64,000 nucleotides of DNA, from positions 19,839,541 through 19,903,540 of the forward strand of contig NC_133537.1 of assembly GCF_048544455.1 (NCBI RefSeq), in the 5' to 3' direction. Positions 44,283-56,418 of the stretch are shown piece after piece (within the stretch, counting starts at the first letter, position 1; every line of letters begins with the position of its first letter). The position numbers were made by a program, and so were the translations under genes. The notes under the pieces are model-generated. The model worked only from the letters and a program-made list of their open reading frames with translations, was not told the DNA's origin and did no database searches. Origin of the DNA: Silene latifolia. Taxonomy: Eukaryota; Streptophyta; Magnoliopsida; Caryophyllales; Caryophyllaceae.

Positions 44283-45648
44283 TGTAATACTACGAATTTT
44301 AAAGGCCGGTACTCAACCGAGTATGGCCTACTCGGTCGAGTAGTGTGGGTCGTGTAGTCAGTTTGGCTACTGCCAAGGAACACTCGGCCGAGTATGATGA
44401 ATACTCGACCGAGTAGAGGATACTCGGCTGAGTATACTCTATACTCGACCGAGTATCTGGTCTGGCGAGTAATATTTTAGCGGTTTGATTCGGGTGTAAT
44501 TAGAGGTTATATAATTTCGATAACCAGTTTCTAAACATCATTTTACAAAACCTAATCAAACGTATGACGCTCTAATCACTCCCAATCTCTCCTCTTTGTA
44601 TGTGTGGATAATCTCAGCAATCGCATTCAATCCTTCATCCTTTCGTCGGTAAGTCTTTATTCCTATGTTTGTTCATGATTAATTCTAGGGTTTGTCTTTA
44701 ATTATGAATGTGGGGGAAATGGGGTTTTGCATATAGTGTTTGCGTTATGTGATTGTTGATTATCATTGTTGTAGGTGACGATGTGGTATTTGTTATGCAT
44801 ATTGTATGATTGATTGCAACATAGCGGATTGCGAAAAGTAGGGTTTCTCCTACTCAGTACTGTTAATTGATTAAGATTGTATTTGTTTCATAATTGTTGT
44901 TATATGCTGATCATCGGAGGATGGGTGTTGTGGTGACGGTGACGGTGTTGGTATTGGTGTGGTTGTGTTGTGACGGTTATGGTGTTGTGACAGCTGTGAT
45001 GCTGTGTGTATGTGTGTGATTATGGTGGAGTCACTTGCGGGAGTGGCTTCACACCCTAGTTCGCCCTCCGTGGAACCCGCCACGGGAGGGGATGTGCACA
45101 CTAAGGGACAGGGATTGTTAGTCGCTCGTTGATGAGCTGGACTAGGTGGGGATGGGCTGCGGTCACCCACTGGCGGAGTGGATTACCTGTTGCGATGGGT
45201 AATCTGGCAGGGCTACACACTTCGGTGTGTAGTCGGTTACTACGGAGGATGATCAGCCGGTTACATTATTTGTTTGTCTTATCTTGATTGAATGGTATTG
45301 ACCCCGTGTTGTTGTTTTGTAAAACCTGCGGTGATCCATTCAGGGTTGGTGAGCAGAGTATGACAGGTAATGCAGATGTTTAGCTATGGGACAGTCATGG
45401 GGAGTCATCACTTCGAGTCTAGCTTCCACTGTTACGAGTTTAGCTGTCTTTGATTTCAGTTGTTTTGACGCCCTTACACTTTTATTTTGAGTTGGTCTGA
45501 GATAATGTAATCGTTAAACTCTCTATACTTTAGTATAGTTGTTTTGGATTGTTGCTTTTGATATAGTAACCTCGGGCAACCGAGATGGTAAAAGCTTCTC
45601 ATGCTAGGGTAGTCCTTGGTAAGGTACCTTGGTATGAGAGGTGTTACA
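44283..45648 (+). repeat. LTR 1 of the Gypsy derivative
   Basis: 1366 bp from TGTAATACTACGAATTTT to GAGGTGTTACA. ACTCGACCGAGTA array at 44306-44460, hairpin module at 45028-45234, and a CTCGGGCAACCGAG hairpin near 45570-45584. Confidence 0.95.
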
Positions 45649-45651
45649 AAG

Positions 45652-45663
45652 TGGTATCAGAGC
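45652..45663 (+). promoter_or_regulatory. Primer binding site, unit 1
   Basis: TGGTATCAGAGC, complement of initiator tRNA-Met, three bases after LTR 1. Confidence 0.92.
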
Positions 45664-47590
<1,927 letters not shown>

Positions 47591-47599
47591 CACTACAAC

Positions 47600-48120
47600 A
47601 ATTGACCACTTGCGCCACGTTTAAATTCGTGGCGCAAGTGTCAAATTCCCGTGGCTAAAGCTGTTTGCCACGGAAAATCTTCCGTGGCCCAAGTGGCTGT
47701 GGCTATCAAATAGCCACGGGAAAAATTAATATGTGGCTAATGTTTTTCTTTTTTGCCACGGATTTTGACATGGCTAAATTTCGTGGCAAACTATTATTCC
47801 CGTGGCAAACACCTTTTTGCCACAACATATAAATTTGTGGCAAACAAATATTCCCATGGCTAACACTTGTTTACAACATGAAACTACCGTGGCAACAAAA
47901 AAAGTCCCGTGGCTAAATATTGTTAAGAGATGTAACTTTTCCGTGGCAAAATATTTATTTCCGTGGTTAAATGTTGTTAAGAGATGTAGGTTTTCCGTGG
48001 CAGAATATTTGTTTGCGTGGCTAAATGTTATTACGAGATGTAGCTTTTCCATGACAGGATATTTATATCACATGGCTAAACAATTTTGAAATACAAATAA
48101 TGTCATGGCAAATACATTAT
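47600..48120. repeat. CACTA subterminal repeats (GTGGC type)
   Basis: More than a dozen copies of CCGTGGC(A/T)AA and the complement TTGCCACGG, dense near the terminus and fading by 48120. Unlike the repeats of the other two CACTA elements in the window, so this is a third family. Confidence 0.85.
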
Positions 48121-48664
48121 GAAACTACCTGTCACAAATAATAAATGAGAGAAATACGTGCAAAACAATACGTTTATATTACCAAAGTATTTAGTAAAAC
48201 ATAGAAAATATGTCTTTAATCAAACCAAAAGTTACATCTCAAATTATAAAAATAAAATATTCTTTCTTGATAAATAACTAAAGAATGTAGCTTGAAATAA
48301 TCTAATATAGGTGTCTGCTTCATGTGGATGCAACGCGTCAGCTTTGTGAGAGTAAATGTTAACCTGCAAAAAAACTCGTAAACTTTAAAAAATTACAAAT
48401 ACGAATTTCTACGTCGCTTTTTCTAAGCAAATTGTCATTTAAGACGGGTATATCCGTCTTAAGCTTAAGATGAGTCAAATATACTCTTATGGAATAAATA
48501 AGACACAAGTAAATTTCATAGGAAAACGGAAAACGTAAAATTTCATATTAAACCATATTGAACGATATCAGACCCTATTTTCGTTTTAATACTAAGATGA
48601 AGGAGGCTGCTTTTTCTATCTTTTCGACCTATTTATAATCTATGAGATTACTTATTATATTTCC
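48121..48664. other. 3' non-coding part of the CACTA element
   Basis: AT-rich sequence between the subterminal repeats and the last exon of the second gene. No gene is seen. Confidence 0.6.
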
Positions 48665-49800
48665 CTAAAAAATGTAAAGTTTGTACAAACCTTGGCGAGA
48701 TGATCCTATACCATGTACTTTCAACAATTGAGCAAACTTCTCCTCCCAAATTTTGTTATTAGCTGCAATTTTTTCATCGACTTCATTTCTTGTTGCTTCA
48801 GCTTCTTTTTTGGCTGCTTCAGCATCTTTCCGAGCTTCATCGGCATTTTTGTTAGCAGCTTCTACCTCTTTTTTAGCTTCTTCCAAGATATATGTCGTGG
48901 TTCTCTTAACTAACATAACTTCATTAGCAAGATCCAACCGTGAAGGTTTTACTCCAAAATATTGGGTGATACTTCTACCACGTCCATAACAACGCAAATA
49001 TCCATGACTGTCTTTTCCAAGAACTTTTGTAATAATTTCATCATCTGTCTTTTGATTAAGTCCTTCCTCTCTTTCTTTCTTTAGCCTTTTTACTTCATCT
49101 TGCAATAATGAAAATAATTTAGATAGTGAATTTATTTTTTGTAAAAATTACAAAATAACGCGATATTATGTTTCCTTACTATTGCATGCATGTTACAAGC
49201 TAAATTACTAGAATTGACAGATTTCTCCGATGTCCTTTGACGAGTTTCCAACAACATATCAACTCTTGAACATTTTCCTCCATTTTTCTTCTTCTACAAT
49301 TACAACACAATAATATCAATAATTGTATAATGATAGATATCTACTATATATAAAATGTAAAAACACTTACAATATCCTCTTTAACCCGTGCGTGACTTTT
49401 AGAACCAGTATAATGAGGCATTTTCTGAAAAGACCTACTTCGTTTAGCTTTTTCACTCTTTTCCTGTTTAGAGACATTAATTAGTAAGAAATGTGGAAAA
49501 TAAGATAATTATCAATTTAAAAGCACCAAAATATGTTGTAATACCTGAAATTTAGGTGTACGCCAAAGTTCAACCAAATATTTCCAATCCGCTTTAAGCA
49601 TGTCTTTAGGCTTATTTTTCAACTGATCTTCTTTTGTAGTCAAGTTTGGCTCAATAATATATTTGCGCCTCAATTTATGTCTACTATCTCTAAACAACTC
49701 CCTAGCATGTTTCATTATCCCTTCTTTTCTTAAATCTGGGTTGTCAAAATCATATTTCTCCTAAATGTACAAAAACACACAATAAGAAAAAAAAATTCTA

Positions 49801-49874
<74 letters not shown>

Positions 49875-50913
49875 CTGTAATGCATCTCCACAAGTGATCC
49901 AGTGTCTCAGATGTGTAGTCTTCCCACTCAGACACTTGTACCGGACAAATACTCCGATTCCTAACTTGGTCCCCGATAAAATATGAAAATGTTGTGCTAT
50001 AATCACCAATAGCAATACCATCTTCATTGAACTCTATAAAAACCTTTTCCCCATGAGCTAATTCGGTAAGCTTTTTACAATATACAGGGTCTCTTGTTTT
50101 CTTCACCTTAGCTAAACAACATGATTATTTTTCTTTTAAAGTTTTGTACGATATGATAATATACAAGGCAATATTAGCATGTCATCAAGAAGTATAAGTA
50201 TCATAAGATTTTTCAATTCAATATACCATATCTTCTAATTCTTACGAAAAATTACTTAAGAAAATTGAAAATGCCTTGATTATTTAACTCGTTATCAACA
50301 ATAATCATTTCTTTGTCTCCATTTGCGTAACATTCAGATTCGTTACCAAGACCATCATTTCCACTTGACCCCTTTCCAGCAAGATTTTGTAGAGTATTTT
50401 CAATTTCTGCTCAAATCAAATGAGAAGATTAAAAAAAATAATAAGCAACTAATCCATTTGCATAACATTCAGATTCATTACCAACACCATCATCTCCACT
50501 TGGCCTCTTTCCAGCAAGATTTTGTAAAGTATTTTCGATCTCTGTTAAAATCAAATGATAAGATTATAAAAAAAAAATAAGCAACAAAGTATTAGTTTTC
50601 AGTCCAAAAAATAATCTTACAGCATAAAAGCAACAAATTTAAATCTTGTAGATATCAATTTTCAGCTCCAAAAATCATGTGAACGCATAAAAACTACACT
50701 ACAATTTTCAGTTAAAAGAATCGTCTTATTCAAGGAAATGCATCCAATTCACAACTTTACATCACTAATCAACCCAGAAAAGTCGTGTATGTATTTCTAG
50801 CATAATATCACGGTACAAATACTTTTTGGTTAAAAATTCTACCTTCCACCTGGATCAACTCTTGACACAACCGTAGTCATATCCGCTTGTGATCTTTTCC
50901 TTGCCTATGACAT
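48665..50913 (-). CDS. CACTA second gene, Transposase_24 / Ptta-En/Spm type (multi-exon)
   Basis: Likely exons on the minus strand: 50913-50843 (MS, stop, ARKRSQADMTTVVSRV), 50541-50455, about 50408-50262, 50109-49880 (RDPVYCKKLTELAHGEKVF), about 49740-49545 (LRRKYIIEPNLTTKE), 49441-49381 (HYTGSKSHARVKEDI), about 49300-49160, and 49106-48680 with a long coiled coil (EEAKKEVEAANKNADEARKD). It matches the plant Ptta/En/Spm (Transposase_24) family; such proteins bind subterminal repeats. A TAG at 50907-50905 lies at codon 3, and one small exon is duplicated. Exon ends are by eye. Confidence 0.7.
49803..49872 (+). repeat. AT microsatellite in a CACTA intron
   Basis: About 35 AT units between the exons ending near 49880 and starting near 49740 of the second gene. 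Confidence 0.97.
50323..50545 (-). repeat. Tandem duplicated exon in the CACTA second gene
   Basis: Two copies encode nearly the same peptide, EIENTLQNLAGK followed by GNESECYANG, at 50541-50455 and 50408-50323, about 133 bp apart. The intron sequence between them is partly duplicated too. Only the downstream copy continues into DKEMIIVDNELNNQG. Confidence 0.8.
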
Positions 50914-51104
50914 TTTGCCGCTATCACAACAAAAAAACGTTAAGATAATATAAAACAAGAAAAAAAATAGGAAACTTAAAAGAAACAAATATTAAGTATT
51001 ACGGCTTAAACAAACAAAGTTTTTAACAGAAGCAAAGATTACTTAAAATCCAATTAACATGAAAACACATCAATACGGTATCAAAATACTTATAAAAAGG
51101 ACTA

Positions 51105-54100
51105 TTATGCTATATTTGTATCTTCGTCACTCTCTTCATCACCATTTGAATCACTATAATCATCTTCGTCGTTAGAGTTATCACCGACATCATCATATCC
51201 TGTCTCAGTGCCATTAGCCACTTTAGGTTGATTTTGATCATTTGAATCAACTATTATGTCTCCTATGTCATCTCTAAGATCTGATATATTATGGATACCA
51301 TCCTTCCCTATTGAAGTTGAAAACACATCGAGTGTAGATTCTGGATGACTTTGCTGCAATGCATCTCCATCATCATCAACACATTCAGTTTCTGGAACAT
51401 CGTAATGATGTCGAGTATGAGTCTTGATGACTATGAGCCAGTTTGGATCAATCCCATCTTTAACATAAAAAACTTGTTCAGCTTGAGACATCAGCACAAA
51501 AGGCTCATTTGTGTACAATCTCTTTTTAGCATTAACACTGACAAAGCCAATTTTGTCAACCTTTATACCTCTATCTTGATTATGAACATCCCACCAATCA
51601 CACCGAAATAAATTCACACGTTTTCCATCCAAATATTGTAGACAAATAATCTCTGTTAGAATCCCAAAGTAGTCACGTCCAGACCCCTTTACCATGATGC
51701 CACTATTCTGGTTTCTCCTCTTTTTTTCAATGTCCTTTGTATGAAACCGAAAACCATTTGCTAAGAAGCCACTATAACATTGAACTCCCTTGAAAGGACC
51801 TGAAGACAATGTTTGTAGATCCGTAAGCACTTGATCACCCCCGTCATTGGATAGACTTGACACCTAATTAGAAAAATATTTGTTAACTAATATGCTTATT
51901 ATTAGAAAATATGATAATAAGACTAAGTAATTGAAATAACTATACCTTATCACGAAACCATTCAAATAAATCTCCATCAAACACACCTTCGTTGTATTCA
52001 CTAGAAAGAAAAAAAAGCATCATTATTAAAAAAGAACTTACATATATAATATTTCAAGAGTTTCATTAATTAAAAATATTTTCAGACCTTATATACGATT
52101 CGGCTTCCTCGTAATTTTTAAGAATGTAATCTTGAGCCTGCATTAACTCTATATCTATAAGATGTCGTGTTTTAACTTTACCTAAAGGGATGCCTGATAG
52201 TTTAAATATCGCTAAACCCTTATAACCATCAATTTCGATATCCGCATTTCTTTCAGTTTGGTTATATTTTGTCTCAGTTTCACACAAGTACTTTGAACAA
52301 AAAAGCATGCATTCTTCAATAATATATCCTTCTGCAATTGAACCTTCTGGCCTATTCTTGTTACGAACGTAACACTTAAACCTGCGCAAAAGCCTAAAAA
52401 ATAATATTTAGAGCGTTAGTTTATTTTAAAGTGACGAAAAAATAATGTATCTAATAGTTATGAAAAGTTTATACCTTTCTATTGGGTACATCCAACGATA
52501 TTGCACAGGTCCCGCTATCTTTGCTTCCCCGGCTAGGTGAACACACAAGTGCACCATAATATCGAAAAAAGAAGGTAGAAATATTTTCTCCATCTCGCAC
52601 AATGTAAGAATGATGTGTTCTTGCATGCGATCTAACACTTCTAATTTCAATGTCTTTGAACATAGCTCCTTGAAAAATATGCTCAATTTAGAAACTACCT
52701 CATATACCTTAGGCTGAGATACTCCACGAATAGAAAATGGCAGTAGTTGCTCCAAAATTACATGACAATCATGAGATTTGAGTCCCCATATCTTACGCTT
52801 GTCTAAATTTATGCATTTGGAAAAGTTAGACGAGTATCCATCAGGAACCTTTATGCCTTCCAAAAATTTACAAACTTTTTCTTTTTGATCCCTGGACAAT
52901 GTATAAGGAGCTGGTGGCATATGCCATTTTCCATTTACAAGTTTATGAGCTAAATGTTTTCTAAATTTTAGAAGTTTCAAATCATGTCTTGCTTTTAAGC
53001 TATCTTTAGTTTTTCCTGGGATGTCCAACAAAGTGCCTAAAATATTGTCACAGACATTTTTCTCGATGTGCATAACATCAAGGTTGTGACGTATCAACAA
53101 GCTACTCCAATAGGGTAATTGAAAAAAAATACTTTTCTTTTTCCAATTATCATCTCTCTTTGGATGAGTAATAGTTTTCCCATACTTCATACCATCAAAC
53201 TCATGAACTTGTGATAGAATGTCATGCCCTGATAACTGTGATGGAGATGCTCTTATCTCTTCTTTTCCGTTGAAAGATTTACTATATCGCCATGTATGAT
53301 CAATAGGCAAAAAACAACGATGGTCCATGAAGCAAATTTTTGAGCAATTAGGCAAACGCATAGAGTTAGTGTCACTCATACAACAAGGACATGCCTTATA
53401 ACCTTTAGTAGACCATCCGGATAAGTTAGCATATGCAGGAAAATAATTAATAGTCCACATAAGAGCGGCTCGCATGTTAAAATATTCGCCCGTAACAACG
53501 TCAAAAGTTGTATATCCAACTTCTCATAATTGTTGTAATTCCTCAATTAAAGGTGCTAAATATACATCAATATTGTTTCCAGGTGCACTTTTTCCAGGAA
53601 TTAGTAAAGATAGAATGGAATAAGGTTGTTTCATACACATCCATGGCGGTAGATTATATACAACTATCACTACTGGCCAGATGCTATAATCACTTCTTAA
53701 TCCGCCAAATGGGTTAAACCCATCACTTGCTAAGCCTAACCTTACATTTCGAGATTCTTCCGCAAATGATGGATACAACTTATCAAAATGTTTCCATGCT
53801 TCACTATCAGCGGGATGTCTAAGGACTCTATCATCCTTTCTCCTTTCTAAATGCCATCTCATGTCAACGGACGTTTTAGATGACATAAATAACCTTTGTA
53901 ACCTAGGAATTATTGGAAAATAACGTAACACCTTTGGAGAGCTCCTATCACGCTTTTTCTCACATATGCTACATTTTTCAAGATTAACATGTTCTTTCCA
54001 AAAGAGCATACAATCATTTTCACATGCCTCTATTTTTATATAATTGAAGCCTAAATCAGTAATCATTTTTCTTGCTTCACAATATGAGGACGAAACATCA

Positions 54101-54732
54101 GCCCCTTTCGGCAATGTATTCTTAAACATTTTAAGAATACTAGAAAATGCCTTATTTGTCATCCCATCCATGCATTTTATTTGGAATAGTTTCAAAATAA
54201 AGGACAGCTTTGATAATTCTTCACAACCTGGATACAAGGGAATTTGTGCATCATTTATTAATTTATCTATAATTGCTTCATTGACATGCTTTTTATGAGG
54301 CTCTTCTTCACGACAATCATCATTTGTATATTCGCATTCCTTATCTAGTGCATCAACCACCTTTATAGGATCATAAGACTCACGAATCATGGAGATTATA
54401 TCATCATTATTTCCACCTAATTCAGTCCTAGGTCTTTTGAGAGAGGGTTTAGATTCACCATGATAAACCCAACGAATATATCCACGAACAATGCCATTTA
54501 CCATTAAATCTTCAAATATATCATCTCTTTTTTTATGCCGCTTGTTGTTGCATGTATAACAAGGACATGGGACGGTAATCTCCTCATCCTCATCATTGGT
54601 ATTATTATTTGAAGATGCATTAAAAAACGCAAAATCAGGAAACTCTTTGACTCCATTTATATACAACTCGTCTGTTCTATTATTGCATTGCATCCATTCA
54701 ACCCTTTTCTCCAGTATATCCATAGTATCCAT
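51105..54732 (-). CDS. TNP2-like CACTA transposase, four exons, one nonsense codon
   Basis: Exons 54732-52475, 52393-52088, 52000-51946 and 51863-51105 all have GT/AG borders and total 3378 bases, exactly 1126 codons. Order: transposase-associated domain (PCPCYTCNN, GYIRWVYHGE), Transposase_21 with LGLASDGFNPFG and HNLDVMHIEKNVCDNILGTL, DUF4218 (DIMVHLCVHLAGEAKIAGPV, RWMYPIER), then DUF4216 (GILTEIICLQYLDGKRVNLF, CDWWDV) and an acidic tail. The only interruption seen is TGA at 53523-53521, where relatives have Trp in ELQELWEVG. It would act on the element ends in the nucleus. Confidence 0.88.
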
Positions 54733-54775
54733 ATCTAAAGGGGTTAAATAAGTAAAATTAAGAAAGAAAAAACAC

Positions 54776-54869
54776 TACTTCCTTTGTCCAAATTGTTTGT
54801 TTACCTTCAATAAAAATACCCTTTACAGAGGACATAGAACTTAAACTACGGATTGAAACGGAGAGAATA
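54776..54869. mobile_element. Stowaway-like MITE, decayed
   Basis: About 94 bp between TA dinucleotides. Ends TACTTCCTTTGTCCAAATTG and, on the other strand, TATTCTCTCCGTTTCAATCC, both near the Stowaway consensus CTCCCTCCGTCCCAAT. It lies upstream of the TNP2 start. Confidence 0.65.
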
Positions 54870-56245
54870 GATGTACACAAGTACATAATTTATAAAAATA
54901 AAAGTAAGATAGAAATATTTTAGTAAGTTTATTAGAAGCCATAAATATGTACTAAGCAATTTAGTGAGTAATTTTTTGAAAAATCCAACCAAGAAAAAAA
55001 TAAGAGTAAAGCCTACATCAAAAGTTTGTTGTCTACTGTTAGTCATTTTTTAACAAATGACACCGTTAAGCGGGAAAGTGGTAAATAAACCTCTCTGATT
55101 TTCTTAATAGTGAAATTAAACCCTTAAGTTTGCTTTGTAGTAATTTGCCCCCTTTACTTTGCTTTTATGTGAAATTAAACCCCCTCTTTACTTCCAGCCA
55201 AAATCTCACCGGAAAGTCAATATATCGCCAATAACTCGTTGGTAATTCATTTCTTGTTATTAATAAAAGAGTTATTTTTATACAAATATATATACCGTCG
55301 TACAATATATTACCGTCTTACACAAAAATTACCGAGTTATTGATATTTTAGTGTTCTATCTAACCAAAGTAGAGTCATCATATGACAGGGTATAGAGCTA
55401 TAGCCTATAGGCACTTAGGTTTAACAGAAAACCAAACTTCAATCACTAATTTGTAATTGGATAATCAAATACGGAGTAATATTTAGTGTAAATTTTTTAT
55501 ATGTAAATCCTCTCAAGCAAGGACAAGTGGTAATGTGAGTGTATAACTGGTGTCCTACCAGCAAGTTTAGGGTGTCCTCTCCTACAATTTTCATAATTTA
55601 CTTCAAAATTTTCCACTGTTTGTGGTGTCCTTGGACACCCCATGAGAATAGGTAGATCCGCCACTGGCATATACATAATATATGTAGTAACGAAAAAAAT
55701 GAAAGTAATCTCCTACAAGTTGCAAACGCAGTACTCCTATCTCCCTCTTTTCTTTGTAAAACTTATTATCAAGATGAAGTTGTTTGGTTTGCAGTAAAAT
55801 ATTCATGTCTTCTATAGGTAAATCAATCACTTTGCCCTACTTTTTAATTGAAGTTCTTAAAGTGTCTAGTTTGTGTAGTTGAAGATCATACTTTGGAATC
55901 CATTAAGATCAGTAGATCAACCAATTTCCCGCACCGCTAAGTTTCAATGCGGATGCAGTTTAACAATGTCAAAATTATAAAATATTATGTTGGTCGTAGC
56001 TCATAGTATGAAACTGAGAATCTTACTACTAAAAATAATGTACTGCAGCTGTATTCTGGCAGGGCACACATACATACAATACACAATCTCACAATTTTAC
56101 ATGTAATTCTCGTATCTTATATAAGTCGGAGTCTTGAACAAGAGGGTAACTAACCTACCCATATCTACCAAATACGGAAAAAATTGGTTTAGTGATGATA
56201 GTCGATTCAGACGAGATATTTGAATATTTTAAAGATGGAAAGACC
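54870..56245. other. Non-coding region upstream of TNP2 with old repeat fragments
   Basis: No gene is supported. 55070-55220 has AAATTAAACCCC-type text of an unidentified plant repeat. 55540-55670 has GGTGTCC repeats and GTAGATCCGCCACTGGCA, which resembles 3' ends of plant hAT-type genes. The rest is AT-rich. The 5' end of the CACTA should lie here, but no terminus was recognised. Confidence 0.4.
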
Positions 56246-56418
56246 ATTTGATCAAGTTTGCATAGCCCAAATATTAGCCTTCGTGTAGTATAACTCAAAC
56301 AATCATCACCTTTTTTTCACTAGTGTTCCATTATCATGATAAGAACACAAAATTTCATAAGGAAAATATAATTGGGCTATGCAAACTTGATCAAATGGAA
56401 CAGTGGCAAATTGGGATG
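56246..56418. repeat. Inverted and direct repeats at the right border of the CACTA block
   Basis: CATTTGATCAAGTTTGCATA (from 56246) is repeated inverted up to 56399, a 27-bp arm pair around about 100 bp. Directly after it, AGTGGCAAATTGGGATG (56402-56418) is a direct copy of 56444-56460. The Gypsy internal region resumes at 56414. Confidence 0.85.

Larger units (their letters stand above)
47591..56245 (-). mobile_element. CACTA (En/Spm) transposon with two genes; right end not found
   Basis: The 3' terminus is at 47591 (CACTACAACAATTGACCAC). Next to it is a perfect 13-bp stem hairpin (47607-47619 with 47628-47640). Subterminal repeats of CCGTGGCAAA/GTGGCTAA type fill 47610-48120. Two minus-strand genes follow in the order TNP2 then second protein, as in En/Spm relatives. 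A plus-strand GTAGTG terminus could not be found before the host Gypsy resumes at 56414, so the 5' end is lost or rearranged. The right limit given is approximate. Confidence 0.85.

Noticed and set aside
50323-50580. Plus-strand frame with two similar halves
   Set aside because: Antisense to the duplicated exon of the CACTA second gene.
54773-54778. CACTAC as a possible terminus of the CACTA element
   Set aside because: It faces the wrong way for the right end, and the TA-flanked sequence that follows fits a Stowaway MITE.
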